Source: Ruaniaceae bacterium KH17
GTDB taxonomy: Bacteria; Actinomycetota; Actinomycetes; Actinomycetales; Actinomycetaceae
Direction of reading: 5' to 3'
Length of the DNA stretch: 64,000 bases
Assembly (NCBI GenBank): GCA_900199505.1
Contig: FZQV01000001.1
Location: forward strand, 1-64,000
The notes under the pieces were generated by a model, which was given only the letters and a program-made list of their open reading frames with translations, was not told the origin of the DNA and ran no database searches. Position numbers and translations under genes: made by a program. Shown piece after piece: positions 59,145 to 64,000 of this stretch (the first letter of the stretch is position 1; every line of letters starts with the position of its first letter).

Positions 59145-60148
59145 TTCAGTTCCTCCGGCACTTGCTCCGAGGCGGCCTTCGCGCCGCTCGCCTCATGTGT
59201 GGTCACAAAAATCACATCATCCATCTCGATGACGACGGCGTCCGGGACCCCAGCGACAACCACCGGTTTGGAGGCGCTCACCCAGGTACCCGGCGACTCG
59301 ACCGTGACCGCGGCGGGGCTGGGCGAGATCTCGGAGAGAGCGGCGAAATCGCCCACGTCACTCCAACCCATGGAGGCGGGGACGGTGGTGACCAGCCCGT
59401 CGTCGGCCAACGGCTCGGCAATCGCGCGATCGATCACGAGAGCGGGCAACGTGGGCCACACCTCATCGAGCACGCTAGCTCGCAGCTCGGTGTCCCAGGC
59501 ATCGCCGATCGCGGTGAGGCCAGCGTGGAGCCTGGGCTGCAGTTCGGCCAGCGCGCCGAGAAGCACGCCCGTTCGCATCACGAACATGCCCGCGTTCCAG
59601 AGGTACTCGCCGGTGGCGAGATACTGCCGCGCCGTCTCGGCGCCAGGCTTCTCTTCGAAGGCGAGCGCGAGCCGCGCGGCGCCCTGCTCGGGGCCAGCGT
59701 GAATATAACCATACGCGGAGGATGGCTCGGTGGGCGTGATGCCAATCGTTGCCACATACCCGTCCTCTGCTGACGCGATTGCCGCGCGAACGGCATCGTG
59801 AAAGGCGGCCTCATCGGCGATCGCATGATCGGCCGCAAAGGAGCCAACGACGCTGTCCCCGTGGCGGCGGTGCACGATCGCGGCGGCGAGCCCTATCGCG
59901 GCCATCGAATCCTTGGGCGACGGCTCGGCGACGATCTCGACGCCGCCGCACTGGGCGGCAACCGCATGCTCGTGGGCACGCCCGGTCACGATCGTCACGG
60001 ACTCGGAGACGGGGCTGAGGCGGCGCACCGTGGACTGGATCAGGGACTCCCCCGCTCCCGTCAGATCGCGTAGGAACTTAGGGTTCGCACGGCGCGAGAG
60101 CGGCCAGAGGCGTGTACCGGCACCGCCGGCGGGGATCAGTGCGTGCAT
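59141..60148 (-). CDS. manC: Mannose-1-phosphate guanylyltransferase
   Basis: This enzyme of 335 aa makes GDP-mannose from mannose 1-phosphate and GTP. It has the nucleotidyltransferase start MHALIPAGGAGTRLWPLSRR with a catalytic Lys in PKFLRDLTG, then VGSFAADHAI and FEEKPGAE. ATG at 60148 has AAGGAGAT upstream. There is no isomerase domain, so it is the short actinobacterial form. It overlaps the amidohydrolase. Confidence 0.92.
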   Translation of the reverse strand: MHALIPAGGAGTRLWPLSRRANPKFLRDLTGAGESLIQSTVRRLSPVSESVTIVTGRAHEHAVAAQCGGVEIVAEPSPKDSMAAIGLAAAIVHRRHGDSVVGSFAADHAIADEAAFHDAVRAAIASAEDGYVATIGITPTEPSSAYGYIHAGPEQGAARLALAFEEKPGAETARQYLATGEYLWNAGMFVMRTGVLLGALAELQPRLHAGLTAIGDAWDTELRASVLDEVWPTLPALVIDRAIAEPLADDGLVTTVPASMGWSDVGDFAALSEISPSPAAVTVESPGTWVSASKPVVVAGVPDAVVIEMDDVIFVTTHEASGAKAASEQVPEELK

Positions 60149-60165
60149 ATCTCCTTGCTTTCGCG

Positions 60166-61365
60166 CTAGCGATAATAGGACTCGCGCGCGCGGTCCAGCT
60201 TACGCTCCAAGCGCTCCATCCGAAGAGTCTGGCACTTCCCGATCAGGCCACCCCACCGCGGCACCGGCTCGGGCTCCGGCTCGGGAGGCGGCGGTGCATT
60301 GGGGTTCAGGGACGGGTCCGGGATGACGGCGCCGGTGACCGGCTGGAAATCCCACTCGAGCGTCTCGGGCGCGGAGAGAGTTACGAAGTTGGGACGTTCA
60401 TAGAAGTGCACCTCGGCGGGATCGTCCGGCTTCACCGTTGCCGGCGGATTCGCGATAAACGCCGAGACGTACAGCGAAACCCGGGCCATCAGGTTCACGA
60501 AAATAAGCAACGTTCCCACGGTGGCGAGTGACTTGAACACCGGGCTGTTAGGAATGGAAATCACCGCGGTACCGAGGTAGCGGATCGCGCCACTGGCGAC
60601 GGCCCCGAGCGCCGCACCCAGAAGAAGATCCTTCCGCAACGGCTTCGCGCCCGCCACGAAGCGGATGACCATGACGTACAGCAACATGTCCATCAGCAAA
60701 GTCACCGCAACCGATCCGATCCGGATGAGCCATTTGGACACCGAGCCCTCGATGCCCACAAAGTCAAAGAACGCCGTACCGATCGAGTTCACGCCAATCG
60801 AGAGGACCGAGGTCAGCAGCACCACCAGCGCGAAAATGGCGAACCCCACAAGGTCCCGCCCCTTCTGCAGGAGGAAATTCTCTGGGATGGCGGCGATCCC
60901 GAAGACCTGCCGGATCGACATCCGCAACGCCCCCATGAGTGCGAGGGCCGACCACAGGAGCGCAAGCGCGGTCGCGATCGAAACCAGATTCACCGCTGAG
61001 TTCAGCACCAGTGAACTGGGGCTGATCACGTAGTCATCGCCGTAGCCAATGAGCCCGGGAATGATGTCGTTGATCGTCTCGATCACCGTTGTCTGGAGCT
61101 CCTCGTTCCCACCAAGCACGGCCATAAAGACCGTCCAGCCAATCACCAACGCGGCGAAGATCGAGATCAAGGCCGTGTAGGCGATGCCGCCTGCAAGCAG
61201 GTTGGAGCGTGCGATCGTGTACCGCCCGATGACGCGGACAATCCGAGTGGACTGAACCCACAGCACAATTGCGGCGAAGGTCGCCTTCGCACCGGACGCG
61301 CCTTCTACTGACGCGCGCAATGACTCGTCGTCGAGCGCGCGTTCGGTGGCTTCGTCGATGAACAT
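60166..61365 (-). CDS. YihY/BrkB-family membrane protein
   Basis: This integral membrane protein of 399 aa from ATG at 61365 (MFIDEATERALDDESL) has about six helices. The family stretch includes RSNLLAGGIAYTALISIFAAL and LRKDLLLGAALGAVASGAIRYLG. A Pro/Glu-rich cytoplasmic tail follows (PNAPPPPEPEPEPVPRW). TAGTTT stands 7 nt before the start, so leaderless translation is likely. The family was first annotated as RNase BN but is not a nuclease; the true function is unknown. Confidence 0.88.
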   Translation of the reverse strand: MFIDEATERALDDESLRASVEGASGAKATFAAIVLWVQSTRIVRVIGRYTIARSNLLAGGIAYTALISIFAALVIGWTVFMAVLGGNEELQTTVIETINDIIPGLIGYGDDYVISPSSLVLNSAVNLVSIATALALLWSALALMGALRMSIRQVFGIAAIPENFLLQKGRDLVGFAIFALVVLLTSVLSIGVNSIGTAFFDFVGIEGSVSKWLIRIGSVAVTLLMDMLLYVMVIRFVAGAKPLRKDLLLGAALGAVASGAIRYLGTAVISIPNSPVFKSLATVGTLLIFVNLMARVSLYVSAFIANPPATVKPDDPAEVHFYERPNFVTLSAPETLEWDFQPVTGAVIPDPSLNPNAPPPPEPEPEPVPRWGGLIGKCQTLRMERLERKLDRARESYYR

Positions 61366-61755
61366 GCACCTAAAACTACCGCTCGCGCGGCCGTCGTGCC
61401 CGATCGCCCGCCTTCCCCGGCGCCAGCCCCGCCCCACCCTCTCCTCGAACTCGTGCTGCTCACGCGCGATATCAAGCTGTGTGGAGTCACGCGGCGGTTA
61501 CTAGTCTCTGAGTCTTGCGGAGGTTGATGCCGACGGTCTCATGTGGCGTAGGCGTGGTGGGGCGCGAGCGAGCGGTGGCAGGCGCCGTCGGGCAGCGGCC
61601 GAGAAAACTCCAGCGCGGCTTCTGTAACGAATGGCCCGGATCCGGAAATAGACAGGATGACACACCCTGATTTGACCCTGAGATCGCCATCAAAGTCGCA
61701 GGCAGCGATGGAAAACCTCGATAAGCTCGGCTCGTCACCACGAAAGGGCCCCTCA
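61366..61755. other. Intergenic region, no gene seen
   Basis: This 390-nt divergent gap lies between the BrkB-family gene and the adaptor gene. Several short frames are open on both strands but none has a convincing start, length or composition. No repeat of family A or B was found. It must contain the promoter for the export operon; GAAAGGG lies before its ATG. Confidence 0.4.
61373..61378 (-). promoter_or_regulatory. Candidate leaderless -10 of the BrkB-family gene
   Basis: TAGTTT on the minus strand, 7 nt before the ATG at 61365. Confidence 0.45.
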
Positions 61756-62841
61756 ATGAACGTCCTCACCAAAGCGATCTTCCCCGCGCTACGAATCATC
61801 CTGTGGGCGATCATCGCCATCGCGCTCGTCAAGATCGGCTTCTTCCCGCCGAGCGATGAGACGGCGAACCCCGACGACGATCTCTTCCCGGGCTCAGACT
61901 TCTCCCAGCCCACCACCTTCGTGGAGCGCACCACCATTACCGATGACATCGCCGCCCCGGCCACGGTCATCGCCGATCCCTCGCGCGAGCAGAAGACAAA
62001 CGTGAGCGGCTATGTGGGCTATTGGGCGCGCGCCAACGGCGAGCGCGTCGCGCAGGGCCAGCCGATCGTCGAAGTGCGTGTGCCGCTCGACGAGAACAAC
62101 CCCAACCTGTGGACCCGCCACACGTTCGAGGCGCCCATTGGCGGCATCCTCACCCGTTCGGTGGCGCTCAACGCGGACGTGAACGATGGTGATGTGTTGT
62201 TCACGATCTCTCCCACCACCATGTCCATCGAGGCGACGCTCTCCCCCGAGGAGCGCTACCGCCTCGAGGAGGACCCCACGAGTGCCCAGATCCGCATCAA
62301 CGGCGGCCCCGAGCCCTTCGAGTGCACCACGATTCGCATGGGTGACCCGGTGACGTCCGACGACACCACGCCGCCGAATGACGATGAGTTCCCCGAGGAG
62401 ACCGCCGGTGACACCACGTCGTTCACGATGAGTTGCGCGGCACCCACGGACATCCGGCTCGTGGTGGGTCTCACCGGCTCTATGGTGGTCTCCGCCAGCG
62501 AGGCCAAGGACATCCTCGTTGTGCCCACCACTGCCGTCCAGACCGACGGCGTCACCTCGCAGGTCTTCCAACTCGACCCCGCCACGGGCGAGACCACCTC
62601 GATCCAGGTCACGCTCGGCATCACCGATGGCTCCGTGATCGAGGTCGTGGACGGCCTGGCCGAAGGCGATGAGATCCTGATGTTCGCGCCTGGCAACCTC
62701 GAGCCGCTTCCCAGCGAGGACTTCAACGGCGACGGAATCATTGACGATGGCGACATCATCTACGAGGACGAAGGCGTGGTCGAGGAAGGCGAGGTCATCA
62801 TCGACGAGGGAGAGGTCGAGAACTTCGAGGACGAAGGATGA
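61756..62841 (+). CDS. HlyD/MacA-like membrane-fusion adaptor with EF-hand-like tail
   Basis: This 361-aa adaptor has one N-terminal helix (IFPALRIILWAIIAIALVKIG) and a long extracytoplasmic region. Lipoyl/barrel-sandwich features are visible in VSGYVGYWARANGERVAQGQ and APIGGILTRSVALNADVNDG. SEAKDILVVPTTAVQTDG and GLAEGDEILMFAP are typical of the final domain in MacA-like proteins. The acidic C-terminus contains the Ca2+-loop-like sequence DFNGDGIIDDGD (322-333). Coupled to the ATPase gene by a 4-nt overlap, it forms a MacAB-type export set. Confidence 0.85.
   Translation: MNVLTKAIFPALRIILWAIIAIALVKIGFFPPSDETANPDDDLFPGSDFSQPTTFVERTTITDDIAAPATVIADPSREQKTNVSGYVGYWARANGERVAQGQPIVEVRVPLDENNPNLWTRHTFEAPIGGILTRSVALNADVNDGDVLFTISPTTMSIEATLSPEERYRLEEDPTSAQIRINGGPEPFECTTIRMGDPVTSDDTTPPNDDEFPEETAGDTTSFTMSCAAPTDIRLVVGLTGSMVVSASEAKDILVVPTTAVQTDGVTSQVFQLDPATGETTSIQVTLGITDGSVIEVVDGLAEGDEILMFAPGNLEPLPSEDFNGDGIIDDGDIIYEDEGVVEEGEVIIDEGEVENFEDEG
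62719..62754 (+). other. EF-hand/dockerin-like loop in the adaptor
   Basis: Residues Asp322, Asn324, Asp326, Ile329 (the hydrophobic position), Asp330 and Asp333 follow the 12-residue pattern D-x-N-x-D-G-x-I-D-x-x-D of calcium-binding EF-hand and dockerin loops. It is followed by a strongly acidic tail. Confidence 0.6.
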
Positions 62842-63554
62842 TGATCTCGTTGCGGGACATTGCCCGCACGGTCACCCTCGCGGACGGTAGTCCGTTGCAC
62901 ATCCTGAAGGGCGTCAACCTGGAGGTCGACGGGGGTGAGTACGTCTCGATCGTCGGCCGCTCCGGTACGGGCAAGACCACGCTCCTGAACATCCTCGGCA
63001 TGCTCGATAAGCCCACCTCGGGTGTTTACGAGTTCGAGGGCAAGAACGTGGTCAAGATGGGCGAGCGCCGCCGCACAAAACTGCGCGGCAACAACTTCGG
63101 CTTCGTGTTCCAGCAGTTCAACCTGCTGCCCAAGCGCACGGCGCACGATAACGTTGTCGCCCCGCTGATGTACGCCAAGGGCATGCAGTTCTGGCAGCGC
63201 AACACTCTGGCCCGCGAGGGGTTGGAGCGGCTCGGGCTGGGCGAGCGGCTCGACTCGATGCAGCAGCACCTCTCCGGTGGTGAGCAACAGCGCGTGGCGA
63301 TCGCCCGCGCGCTCGTCCGCCAACCCAACGTGATCCTGTGCGACGAGCCCACCGGCGCGCTGGACGTGGAGACCGGCGCACACATCATGGACACGCTGCG
63401 GCAGGTGGCACAGGAACAGAATGCGGCGCTAATCGTGATCACCCACGATCTCGCGATCGCGGCCCGCGCGGATACCACCTACACCCTGGCCGACGGCGTT
63501 CTCCACCGCGCAGTAGACATCCAACAGATGGTGGAAGAGATGGTGGAATCATGA
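62838..63554 (+). CDS. ABC transporter ATPase (MacB/LolD type)
   Basis: This is an export-type ATPase of 238 aa. Walker A GRSGTGKTTLLNIL, Q-loop FVFQQFNLLPKRT, signature [15 protein letters not shown], Walker B ILCDEPTGALD and switch His (VITHDLA) are complete. The start overlaps the adaptor stop (ATGATGA) and the stop overlaps the permease start, so three genes form one translational unit. Confidence 0.94.
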   Translation: MMISLRDIARTVTLADGSPLHILKGVNLEVDGGEYVSIVGRSGTGKTTLLNILGMLDKPTSGVYEFEGKNVVKMGERRRTKLRGNNFGFVFQQFNLLPKRTAHDNVVAPLMYAKGMQFWQRNTLAREGLERLGLGERLDSMQQHLSGGEQQRVAIARALVRQPNVILCDEPTGALDVETGAHIMDTLRQVAQEQNAALIVITHDLAIAARADTTYTLADGVLHRAVDIQQMVEEMVES

Positions 63555-64000
63555 CGACCATCATTGGTGCATTGATCGAAGCTCGCGACGAGCTTCGGAT
63601 TCAGAAGTTGCGTGTGCTGCTCTCGCTCGTGGGCGTGGCCGCCGCCGTGATGGCGATGACCGCCGTTCTCGCGATCGGGCAAATGGTCGCTCAGGCGCAG
63701 CGGGAGATGATGGAGCAGTGGGCCGGGCGGGACACCACGCTCGAGGTGTGGGTGAGCCCCGAGAACCCCGAGGAGACCGATGTGATGGAGGCGATGACGG
63801 AGTACGTGGATCGCTTCCATATTGACTACTCCACCCGCACCATCAACACGTGGGGCGAGTTCACAACTCGCGCTGGGGCTGCATCTGGCGAGATCCGCGC
63901 CGTCGATCCGGGCTACAACGTGATCCGTCCCGTCACGATGACCGCGGGCGAGTGGTTTGGCCCCGGGGACACCCAACGGCTCGCGCCGGCCGCAATCGTC
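63551..64000 (+). CDS. MacB-like ABC permease, cut by the window end
   Basis: Only the first 150 codons are visible. The N-terminus (MTTIIGALIEARDELRIQKL) is followed by one transmembrane helix (LLSLVGVAAAVMAMTAVLAIG) and the start of a large extracytoplasmic domain, as in MacB/FtsX-type permeases. ATG at 63551 overlaps the ATPase stop as ATGA. The rest of the gene lies beyond the window. Confidence 0.88.
   Translation, partial: MTTIIGALIEARDELRIQKLRVLLSLVGVAAAVMAMTAVLAIGQMVAQAQREMMEQWAGRDTTLEVWVSPENPEETDVMEAMTEYVDRFHIDYSTRTINTWGEFTTRAGAASGEIRAVDPGYNVIRPVTMTAGEWFGPGDTQRLAPAAIV

Noticed and set aside
61487-61756. Minus-strand frame of 89 codons in the gap before the adaptor gene
   Set aside because: No Shine-Dalgarno sequence, no -10 at a leaderless distance, composition unlike neighbouring genes, and no recognisable family.
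1-64000. CRISPR array, prophage, insertion sequence, rRNA or tRNA genes
   Set aside because: No regularly spaced repeats with unique spacers, no transposase, integrase or phage structural genes, and no cloverleaf-like sequence other than the tmRNA end were seen.

Overview
This is a GC-rich (roughly two-thirds G+C by eye), gene-dense chromosomal window from an actinobacterium. The evidence is a tmRNA whose tag reads ADSKSTDFALAA, AdnA/AdnB helicase-nucleases in place of RecBCD, DUF3107, DUF3117 and DUF4244 proteins, an actinobacterial Tad pilus cluster, and frequent GTG starts with signs of leaderless transcription. Gene order also matches parts of mycobacterial genomes (prfB-ftsE-ftsX-smpB-ssrA; adnAB-DUF3107-ferritin-like-DEAD helicase; MgtE-like-DUF1003-mrp-tatB). 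A member of the Actinomycetales is my best guess; the genus cannot be fixed from sequence alone. There is no phage, CRISPR array, insertion sequence, rRNA or tRNA. The window looks like ordinary chromosome with one likely accessory sugar-uptake block.

Layout. 0-7.4 kb (minus strand): Bcr/CflA-type exporter, release factor 2 and a small-molecule kinase, then the division block ftsE-ftsX-M23 hydrolase, then smpB and tmRNA (ribosome rescue). 7.4-10.1 kb: a repeat-filled gap, a membrane protein and an RNB-family ribonuclease. 10.2-14.5 kb: a compact Tad operon (tadA, tadB, tadC, a DUF4244 mini-protein that may be the pilin, three TadE/G-like pseudopilins). 14.8-22.2 kb: a second kinase-like protein and adnB/adnA for double-strand-break resection. 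22.3-33.5 kb: housekeeping genes (DUF3107, ferritin-like, DEAD-box helicase, MarC, PHP phosphoesterase, MFS transporter, Xaa-Pro aminopeptidase, stress protein, soluble MgtE-like protein, DUF1003, Mrp, TatB).

33.5-40.2 kb: a LacI-controlled ABC importer operon ending in a GH31 alpha-xylosidase. The importer lacks its own ATPase, and a clear LacI operator lies over the lacI promoter. 40.4-48.9 kb: phosphohexomutase, purine nucleoside phosphorylase, LpdA-type quinone reductase, DapE, LOG-family protein, DUF3117, O-methyltransferase and HtrA. 49.3-57.8 kb: one long overlapping operon for nucleoside uptake and breakdown (BMP lipoprotein, ATPase, two permeases, cdd, deoA, a small acidic protein, a C39-like cysteine-protease-fold protein, deoC). 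58-61.4 kb: amidohydrolase, ManC and a BrkB-family membrane protein. 61.8 kb to the edge: a MacAB-like export system whose adaptor ends in an EF-hand-like loop and whose permease is cut by the window end.

The most notable non-coding observations are these. About a dozen genes have a -10-like hexamer exactly 6-7 nt before the start codon. The DEAD-box helicase has a double hairpin in its leader that buries the Shine-Dalgarno sequence. There are two families of dispersed intergenic repeats; one has inverted ends and sits only between convergent genes. Three convergent gene pairs have shared or abutting palindromic stop codons.
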